From: Cymbidium sinense
Lineage: Eukaryota; Streptophyta; Magnoliopsida; Asparagales; Orchidaceae
Length of the DNA stretch: 64,000 nt
Direction of reading: 5' to 3'
Assembly (NCBI GenBank): GCA_021442155.1
Contig: CM038214.1
Coordinates: 139,724,040 to 139,788,039, forward strand
The stretch's first letter is position 1; every line of letters starts with the position of its first letter. Shown piece by piece: positions 12,351 to 25,560 of this stretch. The notes under the pieces are model-generated. The model saw only the letters and a program-made list of their open reading frames with translations, was not told the origin of the DNA and searched no databases. Position numbers and translations under genes: made by a program.

Positions 12351-15300
12351 CATTGGGTTTCTTGCTTGTGTTCTTCCGAAGGTGTGGATTGAGTTTGAGC
12401 TCCATCTGAGCTCAAGTGAGCTCAGATCGAGCGACGATCAATGAATGACATCCACCTCTCACTGCTCAAGAGGAGATGAATCATACACTGTCCATCCCAC
12501 CTATTTTAGATGGATGGTTATCATTTAATCACGTCAGATCTCTGATTAAACCCTTTAGAACCATGGGATTAATCTTGGCCATCTGATCCTTGATCAGACG
12601 GGCTAGGAGAAAGCACATCCCACTACTAGCTGATGTGGCATGCAATTTGATAACTTAAATATCCAATCTCATCGCATCACGTGGAAAGCATCAGTAGTCC
12701 ACATGGCGCCGATAGATTAGTTAATTAATTAGGCTAGTCAATTATCCATTAATCATAGAAACTTCATAAAATCATAACTAAATGTATAAAAATACAAAAA
12801 ATATGAATGGGGGCTCATTTAAAAGGTATTTCAAAGGGAAATCCGATAAACTTATTTCTAATTGATTTTAAACAGTGAATTTTACTTAATTAGGGTTTAA
12901 TTAAAAATGTAATCACTTTAATTACTCCTCAATTACTTCATTAATTAATTCCAAATTTCTCAAACATGTTTAATGGGATGACTTCTGCCTCCCTTAATTT
13001 TCTTGGAATTTATCAATGAGTTAATTAGGGAAATTAATTAATGAACCCCTAATCATCCCCTTAATGTAATTAAAATAATTAAGTATAACAATTATTTAAT
13101 CTTAATTGAGATAATTAAATATTATTTTAAGTAAGGAGGAGGTTTATGGAATGGGTTTGGGATATTTTCCTAAGTTATTCCCTAAACCCCTTTCTTCTTA
13201 ATCAAAACATAATATACCACTAATGATCTACTTAATTAGTCTAATCAAAATTTCAAAATCAACTGAGTTAATCAATCTCTTCGGGTAGATCCTTAGGTGT
13301 TCAAAAGCCTAAGGTAAGTTTGAGAAAATCATATCCAACTCACATGTGTGGGAAGGTTATGAAAGTACTTAATAAAAACCCTTTAGGTTAATTAATCAAT
13401 AATTGTGAACCAATTGCATTAGGCCCCTTTATTTCTCAGGTGCATTGTTGATTTAAATTTCATGTGGTTACATATCATATGTTGGCTCATAATTGTTTGG
13501 TTAATCATGTTAAAGTGGTATAAGTAAGGGGTAATTAATGGATTTAATTCACACCTTAATCTAAATAAAACATTAATTCAATCTAATTATTCTAAAATTT
13601 AACTACATCAATTCACAAATGGGGGAAATGGGTTAGGACCAGCAAACTCTTTTCACTTTTCTTAAGTCAAATCAAAATCAAATTCAAAAAGTAAAAATCT
13701 CTTTAAAGAATTTTGATTCACTTTAAATGATCTAATTTCATAGGATTATCTTTAGGAATTAATTAGGGTGAATGAAGTCATACGCTTACATCACTTTATT
13801 TCTTTCTAAGCATGCTAAATTTTGTTTTCCATATGAAATTATGCATTCATCTCTTTTGAAAAATCAATTTAAATAAAATGTTTCCTTCATGTCAAATTGC
13901 ATGTTTTGGCTAAAGAATATGAGTGGCTATTATCACTATTAAACCAAAAAGTATTTTCAAAACTTATAAATCAAAAATTATAAATGGAGTGATGCTACTT
14001 ATAAGTACTTATAAGATTGCATGTGATAATAGCATAAGATGTGTATTATGTAATTTTCTTCTCTTCTCTTAACATGGATTTGAATAGGAATTGGAAAGTG
14101 TATAGTTTATTTGAAAAGAACATAACACTTGATTAAATCTATTCCTATACACTTCTATGTTATGACTTAAGAAGGATCTTCATATTTACACATGTAAATT
14201 ACACAACCAAACCAAACAAAATCTTTTGCATGATTCTTCATACATTAGTTTCCAGACATTTATATGTATTTAAGAAAAGTGGTATATTAACCGACATCCC
14301 GAGGTAATTTTAAAAGTAGCCCCAAGTAGGTCTTATACCTTACACTCGTGGTGTAGAAAATAATGGTACCATACTCACTTATGTCTTTTATACATGTGAT
14401 TGTGCATTATGTTAATGGATAAGAAATCCCCCTTTTCTACATTATAAAAAAAACTTGCATTCAGGGAATATCTAAATTTTCTTAAGCAATATCTCTTAGC
14501 ATTCATCATCAAGGTGTGCTAAAATTTGCATTGCATGTATAGATATGCTTAAGATTATTCATATGCATGGTATACATGTTGGAAAGAAATAAATGGTTGT
14601 GTGTTATGTGATATTAATTCATCTTAACTAATCCTAAGATGCCTTTCTTATTGAATAAGTTTATTTAAAGCAAATTTAAACTTAGGGTTAATTAAAACAC
14701 ATAATAAAACATTCATTAAAGAAAAAATCATTAATGAATCTACCTTAGAAATCACTTAAGGTAGGGATGAAAGAGAAGTTCTCTTATCTTTTCATCTCAT
14801 TACAATATTTAGTAACTAAGGGTAGGTTCATTCAAACCAAATCAAATCAACAAAAAAATTAACAAATCAATTAAATCACTTAAAATTAAACCACCCTCTA
14901 AGTTTAATCCTTTATACTTTGAAAATTCCAACCATAAAGCTAAGCTAAGACATGCCACACAAGCCTTAAAAGGTATACACATTAAGCTAAGTCACCATTT
15001 CTAGCTCTATGTTAGAGTGGTGCATGATTTGATGCCTAATTTTTTTATTTGATGTAATGTTTTTTTAATTTGATGTTAGGATGATCTTAGCCTAATCATG
15101 TGCATATACTAGATGATTGGATGATCTTAGCCTAATCATGTCTTATACAGGGGATTGTTCTTAAGGGACATTGTAAAATATAAATGATTTTGCTATGCAG
15201 GTTACTTGTACCCCTAAGCATGATCTAAACTAGGACAGGTGGACCTGGTTACCCATGTGTGGGGTGCTAAGTCCAAATTATCCTTATAACTACTTAAGTT

Positions 15301-16581
15301 GTGTGGTACATTTAGCTAATCTCTATTTTGCAAGTTTAGTTAGGTTTATCTTTCCCATTTTAATGTAATTTTTGCAATTAAGATTTAAAATGAATGTTAT
15401 GGGGGAATTATGGTGAACATTGATTATAAGACTATGTCTTATGTACCATGTAAAGCCTTGGAGTAAACTACATCCCAAGTCAAATGAAGAAAGAGAGAAA
15501 TGAAGAATGAAGACCCCCGTAACAAGAATTCTTTTTTGATTGAAATTATTCATTTGTAATCCGAGTTGTATAAGGTAGCTCGGCTACCCATTTTCTTTCT
15601 CAGGTTTGTGTGGTAAAGCTTGACCACATCTGGCTCTTCTTCTTTTTCCCTAGCTTTATAAAATTATTTGATATTTGTTTATCTTGTACATTAGAAATGG
15701 CATGATTTTCCTAGTTTTTTAATTGCTTGATGGTTGTTGAATATCCTGGATGCAATTAGACTCTTAGGAAAAATAAATTTTCTATCTAATTAATCAACTC
15801 AAAATTAAAATTAATAACTCATAACCTCACTTAAAGCCTAGGACATAAAGTAAGATAATAAAATATGTAGCAACCATTTAGCTGGATGTTGTATGTCATA
15901 CATCATGCATAAAAACATATTGCTTCACTCTTGCTAATGGAGGGCTTCCACCTTTTCCAAAGAAAATGGCTTGACCTTTGAGAGCCATAGTGGAAACACA
16001 CCTCCCTTCTTGCTAATTTTAGCCTATAATTAATCTTCTCATGCATTAGGCATATGAAATTTCATAGCATGTGTCAAATAAATTGTCCAAAAAGGGAAAT
16101 AAAACTTAACAAAAATTTGCATTAGATTTAAGTCTTTATTCATGCCCTTCATGATCTAGTCTCTTAGGGACTGTGTTTAAGGACTTAGTCTTCTTTCTAA
16201 ATAAACAACAGCCTAGCTATCTTGCAAAGCATAAAACTTTCCAACATGTATTTAAAATTATAGGAGGAGTTAGTTGGCGGCCACCCCCAGGCGGTTGTAA
16301 GTCCAACAATCGGGTGGTTTATTCTCTCTTGTGGAGGTAAACCATATACCCATTTTTGAATTAGATTTAGGTCATGCCTTGGCCCTCGCTAAAGCTCCCT
16401 AGATTTAGGATCTAAGAATGCTATTTCCTTTGCAAGCTACAAGCATAAATCCTCACCACTTAGGCATTTCCACGATCTTGTATTATGGAATTGTAAGCCC
16501 TAAATTTTTAATAAAAATTCAACTCAAACATATAATTCTTCTTAAAATTTAAAAATATAAAGCCCAACCTTAGGATAGTTT

Positions 16582-16619
16582 GGGATGCTCACAAGGTTTC
16601 TTGGCATTGTGAGCATCCC
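16582..16619. other. Perfect 12-bp inverted repeat (hairpin) in distal E2
   Basis: The arms GGGATGCTCACA (16582-16593) and TGTGAGCATCCC (16608-16619) are exact reverse complements around a 14-base loop. It lies about 0.5 kb before the right end of E2. There is no U-run after it and no known family match, so its function is unknown. It could be an RNA structural element of the retrotransposon or chance. Confidence 0.6.
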
Positions 16620-17097
16620 CTACTCATCTCCCATTGTTTTCAATAATAACTCCCTCCGATCAATCTGACTTGATTTTCCATAAATAACCAATATTTTGAT
16701 AGCCCTATCTATGAAATCTTTGGAGATAATGATCATTTATCTTAATTAAGATTATTCTTATGGAATCCCATTCCTGAAGATGTAATTAACTATGGGGGCT
16801 TGCCTCCATAGGGAACTTAACTAACCCAGTTTAAAATAAACCCTACTTTACCTTTCCATGTAAACTAGGGGAAAGATCTCTGGTACATTCGAAGACTTAT
16901 TTTCCTTAGGAGTTCTCATTAGGTGATTAGGTCCATTATAGGATGGTGACTTCTATCTCTTGAGAAAGTACATCATTCCTTAATGTCACACCCAATCACT
17001 CTAATGAGTACATTTGCGGATCTACGTGGTGTCCCAACACAATATATACATTTTATTTTTAAAATTTTCCAAAGTTTGAGAAAAAACACCATAGCTG

Positions 17098-18045
17098 TCC
17101 ATTCCATGCGATTGCAGTGGATGGTCCTGATATAATCATGCTTAGAGCTCGATTAATCCCTCAAAACTATAGGTTTAATCATGGTCGTCCGATCTTAAAT
17201 CGGATGGTCGAGAGTTACCGCGTGCACCACCATCTAAGTCAACACTTGGATGTGAGAAATTAAATATTGAATCCCATCATGCCGCATGGAAAGCGTGCTG
17301 CATCAGCCGCCACATAGCTCGATCGGATTAAGGCTTTAATTAGGGATAATTAATTGGTTTTTTTAATCTTGAAACTTCCTAAATTCATAACTAATTAAAA
17401 ATAAATTCAAAAAAAATATAAATTTAGGCTCATTTTAAAGATATTTCAGAGTAGAATCTTGGAAAATTATTTATTATTAATCTTGAATAGTGGATTTAGC
17501 TCAATTAAGGTTTAATTAGAAATGTAATTAGTCTAATTACTCTCTAATTAACCATCTAATTATTCTCAAACTTTCTATGCATGTTTAGGGGGATGACCTC
17601 TGCCTCCCATATTTTTCTAAGATTTTATTGGTTGCTTAATTAGGGAAACCATTGTATTAATCCTTAATCACTTTCTTAATATAATTAGTGATAATTAAGC
17701 AAATGAATAGTAAATTAATAAATCAATTAAGCTTATTAAACTCTATTAATGGTGATGAAGTTTAGGGAAATGGATTGGGACTCCCTCTTCCAATATTTTT
17801 TTAAGTCTTCCCTAATCCATCTTAAATAATTACTTAATTAACACCCCTTAATTAATTAATTATTAAGATTAATCAAAATCCAAATTATACCTGAACCTTT
17901 ATTAATTAATTAAAAGGATTTAGGGGTTGAGACTTACTCTCCCTTCTTTGTCTCTTTCTCTAAGGCCATCTCATTTTGATTGGTTAAGATTAATTAAGGA
18001 TTAATTAGTTAATTAATGAACTTAATTAATTCAATTGAATCTTTT
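17098..18045 (+). mobile_element. Element E1, right part, truncated by telomere-like array
   Basis: This aligns with the interior of E2 (from about 12490 onward) and with the minus-strand copy E4 (about 56900 leftward). Shared landmarks include a segment on the theme 'catgg/tgatc...GGATGGTC', a CGCATGGAAAGCG-like phrase near 17285, and the AT-rich TTAATTAATTAATT stretches that follow. It therefore continues E1 beyond the nested E2. It ends at about 18045, where TTTAG-rich array sequence starts, so the true 3' end of E1 is missing. Confidence 0.72.
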
Positions 18046-20406
18046 TCTCTATTTTTTAGTTAGTTTAGGTTTTAATTTATTTTTTTAGTTTAGTTTTATT
18101 TTTATTTTATTTTCTTTTTAAGTTTAGGTTTAGTTTTAGGATTTAGTTTAGGTGTTTATTTTATTTTATTTTATATTTTATTTAGGTTTAGATTTTTTTA
18201 TATCTTTTATTTTTAGGTTTTATTTACTTTAGGCTTAGGTTTTTAGCTTTTTAGGGTTTAAAGTTTTAGGGTTAAGGGTTTAGGGTTTAGGGTTAGGGTA
18301 AGTGTTTAAGGTTAGGGTTTAGGGTTTAGTGTTTAGGATTTAGTGTTTAGGGGGTTAGGGTTTAGGGTTTAGGGTTAATTTTGGGTTTAGGGTTTAGGGT
18401 TTTTTAGTGTTTAGGGTTTAGGGTTTAGGATTTGTAGGTTTAGGGTTCTAGGATTAGGGTTTAGGGTTCAAGGTTAGTTTTAGGGTTTAGGGTTTTTTTT
18501 TTAAAATTAAGTAAACTAGTCGATCTAGGTTTATTTAATTTTTTATTTTATTTTATTTTATTTCTTTTATTTAGAATTACTTTTTATTTTTGCTTAGTTT
18601 AGCTTATTTGTTTTAGTTTAGGTTTTTTATTTTAGTTTATTTTTTAGATTTAGGTTTAAGTTTATGTTTATTTTTTATTTTAGTTTTTTTTTATTTTTAT
18701 TTTTTAGGTTTAGGTTTTAGGTTTTTAATTTAGATTTATTTTTAGGTATTATTTTTTAGTTTGGGTTTAGGTTTATTTTTAGTTTATTTTATTTTATTTA
18801 ATTTAGGGTTTAAGTTTAAGTTTAGGTTTTATTTATTTTAGTTTAGTTTAGGTTTAGGTTTATTTTTGTTTTTTAGTTTAGGGTTTAGGTTTTATTTTTT
18901 ATTTATTTTTAGGTTTATTTATTAGGTTTAGGTTTTTGTTTAGTTTTCATTTTATTTTATTTTAGGTTTATTTTAATTATATTTTAAGTTTAATTTTTAT
19001 TTTATTTGGTTTTTTATTTTTAGGTTTATTTTATTTTTTAGTTTAGTTTAAGTTATTATTTATTTTATTTTAGTCTAGTTTTTTTAACTTTATTTTATAT
19101 TAACATTTAAGTTTAGTTTTAGGTTTAGTTATAAGTTTAGATTTTTATTTTATTATTTAATTTAAGTTTAGATTTTTTATTTATTTTAATTCTATATTTT
19201 ATTTAGTTTAGGTTTAGGATTATAGGTTTTTAGGATTTAGGGTTTAGTGTTTAAGGTTTGGGGTTTGGGTTTAGGGTTTAGGATTTAGGGTCGTATCTTT
19301 TAGGGATTAAGGCTTAAGGGTTTATGGTTTTAGGGTTTAGTGTTTAGGGTTTAGGGTTTAGGATTTTAAGGTTTTAGGGTTTAGGGTTGTAGGTTTAGGG
19401 ATGTTTTAGGGTTTAGGCTTTAGGGTTAGAGTTTTATATTTTATATTTTATATTTTATTTTTTTAAATTAAGCAAACTCATAGGTTTAGGTTAATTTAAT
19501 TTATTTAATTTATTTTTTATTTAATTTAGTTCATTTTATTTTTTATTTTTATTTAGTTTAATTTATTTATTTTAGTTTATGTTCTTTATTTTAGTTTATT
19601 TTTTAAGTTTAGGTTTATTTTCTAGTTTAGTTTCATTTTTATTTTAGTTTTTAGGTTTAGCTTTTATTTTTTAATTTTAAGTTTAGGTTTTTATTTTATT
19701 TTTTTAGGTTTAGGTTTTAGGTTTTTATTTTAGGTTTATTTTTAGGTTTTATTTTTTGTTTAGGTTTAGGTTTAGGTTTAGCTTATTTTTGGATTAGGTT
19801 TAGGTTTTATTTATTTTAGTTTAGTTTATTTTAGTTTAGGTGTAGTTTTAATTTATTTTTATTTTAGGTTTAGATTTTTTCTTATAGGGTTTAGGTTTAT
19901 TTTTATTTATTTTTAGCTTTTATTTTGAGGTTTATTTTTTTTGGGTTTAGGTTTTATTAGTTTTTATTTTATTTTATATTTATTTTATTTTTAATATATG
20001 TTCAGTTTTTATTTTAGTTAGGTTTTTTATTTTTTAGTTTAGTTTTGGTTTTTATTTATTTTATTTTAGTTTAGCTCTTATTTTTTATTTGATTTTCTTT
20101 TTAGGTTTAGGTTTAGGTTTAGGTTTTACTTTAGGCATTTATTTTATTTCATTATATTATTTTATTTAGGTTTAGGTTTTTTTATTTATTTTATTTTTAG
20201 GTTTTATTTAGTATAGGTTTATGTTTTTAGCTTTTTAGGGTTTAGGGTTTAGGGTTTGGTGTTTAGGTTTAGGGTTAAGGGTTTAGGGTTTAGGGTTTAG
20301 GGTTTAGTGTTTAGGGTTTTTAGGGTCTAGGGTTTATGGTTTATGTATTAAGTTTTAAGTATAGGGTTCAAGTTTTAGTTTAGGGTTTAGGATTTTGATT
20401 TTTTTT
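18046..20406 (+). repeat. Telomere-like higher-order satellite, G-strand orientation (array A2)
   Basis: Canonical TTTAGGG clusters (about 18265-18490 and 19205-19430) alternate with T-rich TTTATTTTAG/TTTAGGTTTA sequence. The conserved module (AATTAAGTAAACTAGT type) follows each cluster, at about 18503 and 19465, 962 bases apart. A lead-in (TTTTATTTA, TTTAGGTTTA, then TTTTTAGCTTTTTAGGG) precedes canonical clusters at about 18205 and 20205. The next module position is occupied by the GRP fragment at 20407. The left edge truncates element E1. Confidence 0.9.
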
Positions 20407-20860
20407 ACAAATTTAGATTCAACATTTCTTATTTTGATTTCATAAAGTAACACCAAGTTTTCTACATATATAAAAAATGAGCTTGCATAGTGCAAATCAA
20501 AAACCCTAGATAACTAGAACAATCTCTACTATAAAGACATAGTTCCATAAGCAGCAGATCAGATCGATCGTTCTTCAATTTCTCTAGTTCCCATCATAAC
20601 CACCTCAGCATATTCAGTAGCGGGATCCACCATCATATCCCCCATCTATTCCTCTACCACCAGCACGATTGTAACCTTGTCATTCCTCCTGCATCCATAA
20701 CCACCAATGCTCCGACCACCACCTCCATACGCTCCAGCATCTCCAGATCAACCTCAACCACTATGATAACTACCACCTCTGCATTTGCCTCCATCATCAG
20801 ATCAAGACTGAGCCTGGTTGATGATGATGTTCCTACCGTCAAGGTTCTGCCCATTCTTAG
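20407..20860 (-). pseudogene. Glycine-rich RNA-binding protein fragment, copy 2
   Basis: Read on the minus strand from 20860: NGQNLDGRN, then INQAQS with Gln intact before AQS (CAG, unlike copies 1, 3 and 5), then an early stop in place of the Arg codon. The Gly-rich tail is frameshifted and the C-terminus reads GN-stop-RN, sharing the Trp-to-stop change with copies 1 and 3. The 3' UTR-like part runs to about 20407, where TTTAGGG-type repeats resume. The opposite-strand open frame 20654-20854 is a shadow. The N-terminal RRM half is missing and it cannot make a functional protein. Confidence 0.83.
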
Positions 20861-23450
20861 GGTTTAGGTTTAGGTTTAGGTTTATTAGGTTTATTTTTTA
20901 ATTTAATTAGTTACTTTAGATTTAGCTTAGGGTTTGAGGTTTAGGGTTTAGGATTTAGGGTTAAGATTTAGGGTTTAGGGTGTATGGCTTAGGGTTTAGG
21001 GTTTAAGGCTTTAGAGTTTATACTTTTAAGGTTTGGGTTTAGGATTAGAGTTTAGGGTTTAGGGTTTAGGGTTTAGGGTTTAAGGTTTATGATTTAAGGT
21101 TTAGGGTTTAGCTTAGGGATTAGTTTAGGGTTAGTTTTGGGTTGTAGGTTTAGGATTGTAGGTTTAGGGTTTTGGGTTAGTTTTAGGGTTTAGGGATTAG
21201 TTGAGTTTTATTTTTATTTTTGATTTTAAGTATAAGTTTTATTTTTTATTTTTATGTTTTTTTTATTAAATTTAGATTTTATGTTTTTATTTTAGGTTTA
21301 TTTTTAGGTTTTATATTTTTGTTTAGGTTTAGGTTTATTTTTAGTTTATTTTATTTAGTTTAGGTATATGATTAGGTTTAGTTTATTTTAGGTTTAGGTT
21401 TATGTTTTATTTATTTTAGTTTAGGTTTAGGTTTATTTTATTTTTATTTAGGTTTAGGTTATTTTTTTAGTTTAGGGTTTAGGTTTTATTTTTATTTATT
21501 TTTAAGTTTATTTTTTAGGTTTAGGTTTTTATTTAATTTTTATTTTATTTTTGGTTTATTTTATTTTTATTTTAGTTTAGTTTTAATTTTATTAAGGTTT
21601 TTTATTCTTACATTTATTTTATTTTTTTAGTTTAGTTTAGGTTTTTCTTTATTTTATTTTAGTTTATTTTTATTTTTTATTTTATTTTATTTTTAGATTT
21701 AGGTTTAGGTTTTTTTATTTTATTTTATTTTCTATTTTATTTAGGTTTATGTGTTTTATTTATTTTATTTTTAGGTTTTATTTAGTTTAGGTTTAGGTTT
21801 TAGTGTTTAGGGTTTAGGATTTAGGGTTTAGGGTTTTAGGGTTAGGGTTTAAGGCTAGGGTTTGGGGTTTAGTGTTTAGGATTTAGTGTTTAGGCTTTAG
21901 GGTTTAAGGTTTTTAAGATTTACGGATTTTAGGTTTAGGATTTAGGATTTATGCTTTAGGATTTATGGTTTTGAGTGTTTCAGGTTTAGGGTTTAGGGTT
22001 GGTTTAGGTTTTAGGATTTAGGGATTTAGGGTTTAGAGTTTAGAGTTAGGGTTTAGGTTTTAGGGTTTTGAGTTTATGATTTAGGGTTTAGTGTTCAGGG
22101 TTTAGGGTTTTTGAGGGTTTAGGGTGTTAGGATGTAAGTTTAAGGTTTAAGGTTTAGGATTTAGAGTTTAGGGTTTAGGTTTTAGGGTTTAGGGTTTAGG
22201 GTTTTTTTTAAATTTAAGTAAACCGAAAGGTTTAGGTTTATTGAGTTTATTTATTTATTATTATTTTTTTAAATGTTATATAGTTTATTATTTATTTTTA
22301 TTTAGTTTGGTTTATGTATTTTAGATTTGGTTTTTTATTTTAGTTTATTTATTTAGGTTTAATTTTAGGTTTATGTTTATTTTTTAATTTAATTTTATTT
22401 TTATTTTCTTTTTTAGGTTTAGGCATTATTTTTATTTATTTTTAGGTTTACGTTTAGGTTTTATTTTTATTTTATTTTTTTAGGTTGAGGCTTTAGGTTT
22501 TTATTTTAGGTTTATTTTTAGGTTTTATTTTTTAGTTTAGGTTAAGGTTTACATTAGGTTTATTTTATTTTATTTAGTTAAGTTTTAGCTTTAAGTTTTA
22601 TTTATTTTAGTTTAGTTTATTTTAGTTTAAGTTTAGGTTTATTTTATTTTTATTTTAGGTTTATGTTTTTAGCTTAGGGTTTAGGTGTTAATTTTCATTT
22701 ATTTTTATGTTTATTTTTTAGTTTAAGGTTTTTATTTAGTTTTTTATTTTATTTTATTTTAGGTTTATTTTGCTTTTATTTTATAATTAGTTTTCTATTT
22801 TATTTAAGTTTTTTATTTTTAGGTTTATTTTATTATTTAGTTTAGTTTAGGTTTTTATTTATTTTATTTTAGTTTAGTTTTTATTTTTTATTTTATTTAT
22901 TTTAGGATTAGGTTTAGGTTTAGGTTTAGGTTTTAGTTTAAGTTTTTATTTTATTTTAATTTTTTATTTGAATTAGGTTTAGGTTTTTTATTTATTTTAT
23001 TTAATAGATTTATTTAGTTTAAGTTTAAGTTTTTTTAGGATTTTTAGGTTTTTAGGGGTTAGGGTATAGGGTTTTGGGTTTAGAGTTTAGGATTTCAAGT
23101 TTAAGGTTTGGGGTTTAGGGTTTAAGATTTGGGTTTATGGTTGTAGGTTTTAGGGTTTAGCGTTTAGGGTTTAGGGTTTAGGGCTTTAGGATTTCAAGTT
23201 TTGGGTTTAGGGTTCCAAATTTAGGGTTTAGGGTTTAGATTTTTTATTTTAGTTTATTTCTTAGGTTTAGGTTTTTGTTTAGGTTTAGGTTTATTTTTTA
23301 GTTTAGTTTTTTCTATTTTAATTTTTAAGTTTAGGTTTTATTTTTCATTTTTAGGTTTAGGTTTTAGGTTTTTATTTTAGGTTTATTTTTAGGTTTATTT
23401 TTTTAGTTTAGGTTTAGGTTTATTTTTAAATTAGTTATTACTTATTTAGT
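20861..23450 (+). repeat. Telomere-like higher-order satellite (array A3, left part)
   Basis: This begins directly after NGQ of the GRP fragment with TTAGGGTTTAGG. Canonical clusters lie at about 20930-21200, 21795-22205 and 23040-23240. The T-run plus module is at about 22207-22230, with a variant core (AAGTAAACCGAAAGG). Between clusters the sequence is TTTATTTT/TTTAGGTTTA with pervasive single-base variants. There is no gene on either strand; open frames are short and low-complexity. Confidence 0.88.
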
Positions 23451-25560
23451 TTAGGGTTTAGGTTTAGTTTATTTTAGGTTTAGGTTTAAGTTTTTTTTTT
23501 AGTCTAGTTTATTTTTGTTTAGGTTTTGGTTTATTTTATTTTGTTTATTTTGGGCTTAGGTTTTTTGTTAGGTTTAAATTTTTATTTAGTTTTTATTTTA
23601 TTTTATTTTAGGTTAATTTTATTTTTATTTTATGTTTTGTTTTTATTTTATTTAGGTGTTTCATTTTTAGGTCTATTTTATTTTATTTAGTTTAGTTTAG
23701 GTTTTTATTAATTTTATTTTAGTTTAATTTTTAATTTTTATTTTATTTTAATTTTTGGTTTATGTTTAAGTTTAGGTTTTGGTTTAAGTTTTAGTTTAGG
23801 TTTTAATTTTATTTTATTATTTTATTTTATTTAGGTCTAAGTTTTTCTATTAATTTTATTTTTAGAAAATATTTAGTTTAGGTTTATGTTTTTATGTTTT
23901 TAGGGATTAAGGTTTATAGTTTAGGGTTTAAGGTTTGCGATTTAAGGTTTAGGGTTTTGGGTTGTAGGGTTTAGGGTTTAGGGTTGTAGGTTTAGGGTTT
24001 AGGGTTTTATTTATTTATTTTTATTGTTTGAAAAAAATAAAGTGGCAGGGTTATGTTTATTTAGTTAATTTTTAATTTTAGTTTATTTTATTTTTTATTT
24101 TTATTTCAATTTATTTTTATTTTTATTTAGTTTAGATTATTTATTGTAGTTTTATTTATTTTAGTTTATTTTTTAGGTTTAGGTTTAAGTTTATGTTTAT
24201 TTTTTAGTTTAATTTTATTTTTTTATTTTAGGTTTAGGTTTTATTTTTTATTTTTAGGTTTTGGCATAAGTTTTTATTTTATTTTTCTAGGTTTAGGTTT
24301 TTATTTTAGGTTTATTTTTATGTATTATTGTTTAGTTTAGGTTTAGGTTCATTTTTAGTTTATTTTATTTTATTTATGGTTTAGGTTTAGTTTATTTTAT
24401 GTTTAGGTTTAGGTATTATTTATTTTAGTTTAGGTTTAGGTTTTTTATTTTTATTTTAGGTTTAAATTTGTTTTATTAGTTTTGGGTTTAGGTTTTTTTT
24501 ATTTGTTTTTAGGTTTATTTTAAGGTTTATTTTTGAGGTATAGGTTTTTATTTAGTTTTTATTTTAGGTTTATTTTTTTTATTTTAGGTATAGTTTTTAT
24601 TTTGTTTAGCTTTTTTATTTTTTAGTTTAGTTTAGTTTTTATTTTTTATTTTTATTTCCTTTTTAAGTTTAGGTTTAGGTTTTTATTTTATTTTATTTTG
24701 GTTTAGATTTTTTTATTTATTTTTTATTTTAGGTTTATTATTTAGCTTTTTTTGGGGTTTAAGGTTTAGGGTTAGTTGAGGGTTTAGGGTTAAGGGTTTA
24801 GGCTTTAGGATTTAGGGGTTAAGTTTTATTTTTTAGGTTTATGTTTTTATTTAGTTTTATTTTATTTGATTTTAGTTTTATTTTATTTTTATTTTAGGTT
24901 TAGTTTTTATTTTATTTAGGTGTTTTATTTTTGGTTTTTATTTTATTTAGTTTAGGTTTTTATTTATTTTAATTTAGTTTATGTTTTATTTTTTAGTTTA
25001 TTTATTTTTATGTTTAGGTTTAGGTTTAGGTTTAGTTTTTTTTTTATTTTATTTAAAGGATTTACTTAGTTTTAGTTTAGGTTTTTAAGTTTTTAAGGTT
25101 TAGGGTTTATGATTTACGGTTTAGGGTTTAGGGTTTAGGGTTTAAGTTTTAGGGGTTGTGGTTTTGGGTTTGGGTTTAGGGTTGTAAGTTTTATTGTTTA
25201 GGGTTTATGGTTTAGGGTTTAGGGTTTAGGGTTATTTATTTATTTATATTATTTTTTATTATTTTATTTTTTTTAAAATTACCTAAACTAGTAGGTTTAG
25301 GTTTATTGAGTGTATTTAATTTTCCATTAATTTATTTAGTTTATTTTATTTTGTATTTTTATTTTTATTTATTTTAGTTTATTTATTTTTTGGTTTATTT
25401 ATTTTAGTTTATTTTTTATGTTTAGGTTTATTTTTATTTTATATTTAGGTTTAGGTTTTATTTTTTATTTTTAGGTTTAGGTTTAGGCTTTTTATTTAAT
25501 ATTTTTTAGGTTTAGGTTTTAGGTTTTATTTTTGGTTTAATTTTAAGTATTATTTTTTAG
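23451..25560 (+). repeat. Tandem unit 1 of a ~2.15-kb segmental repeat in the array
   Basis: This segment aligns with 25561-27700 at a steady offset of about 2.12-2.2 kb. Paired landmarks: a phrase with TTGAAAAAAATAAAGTGGC at 24028 against TTGAAAAAAGTAAAGTGGC at 26151; TTAGTTGAGGGTTTAGGG near 24770 and 26938; a GGGGTTAAGTTTTATTTTTT segment near 24815 and 26988; and TTATTTATATTATTTTTT near 25240 and 27432. The AAAGTGGC module variant is specific to these two units. The block is a doubled higher-order unit carrying two canonical clusters. Confidence 0.78.

Larger units (their letters stand above)
10750..17097 (+). mobile_element. Element E2, full-length-looking copy nested in E1
   Basis: The start is homologous to E1 and E4. 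About 6.35 kb later, near 17098, sequence homologous to the interior of E resumes exactly where E1 had stopped. The candidate target duplication is 5 bp (GCCAT at 10745-10749, TCCAT at 17098-17102, one mismatch). E2 lacks roughly 0.9 kb of the middle of E1 (the counterpart of about 9640-10560). It contains the TTGACC field (11540-12350), a GAGCTC segment (12390-12430), a long AT-rich middle with many TTAATTAA stretches (12720-13100) and a distal part without coding signal. It resembles a very long solo LTR or a large non-autonomous LTR derivative. The exact 3' end (ACACCA near 17091, or a few bases later) is uncertain. Confidence 0.7.

Noticed and set aside
15323..15553. A 76-codon minus-strand open frame in distal E2
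   Set aside because: No motif; homologous positions in E4 do not keep it open.
16582..16619. A rho-independent-type terminator or microRNA precursor
   Set aside because: Only 12 paired bases, no U-run, no extended stem as needed for a plant miRNA precursor; recorded only as an inverted repeat.
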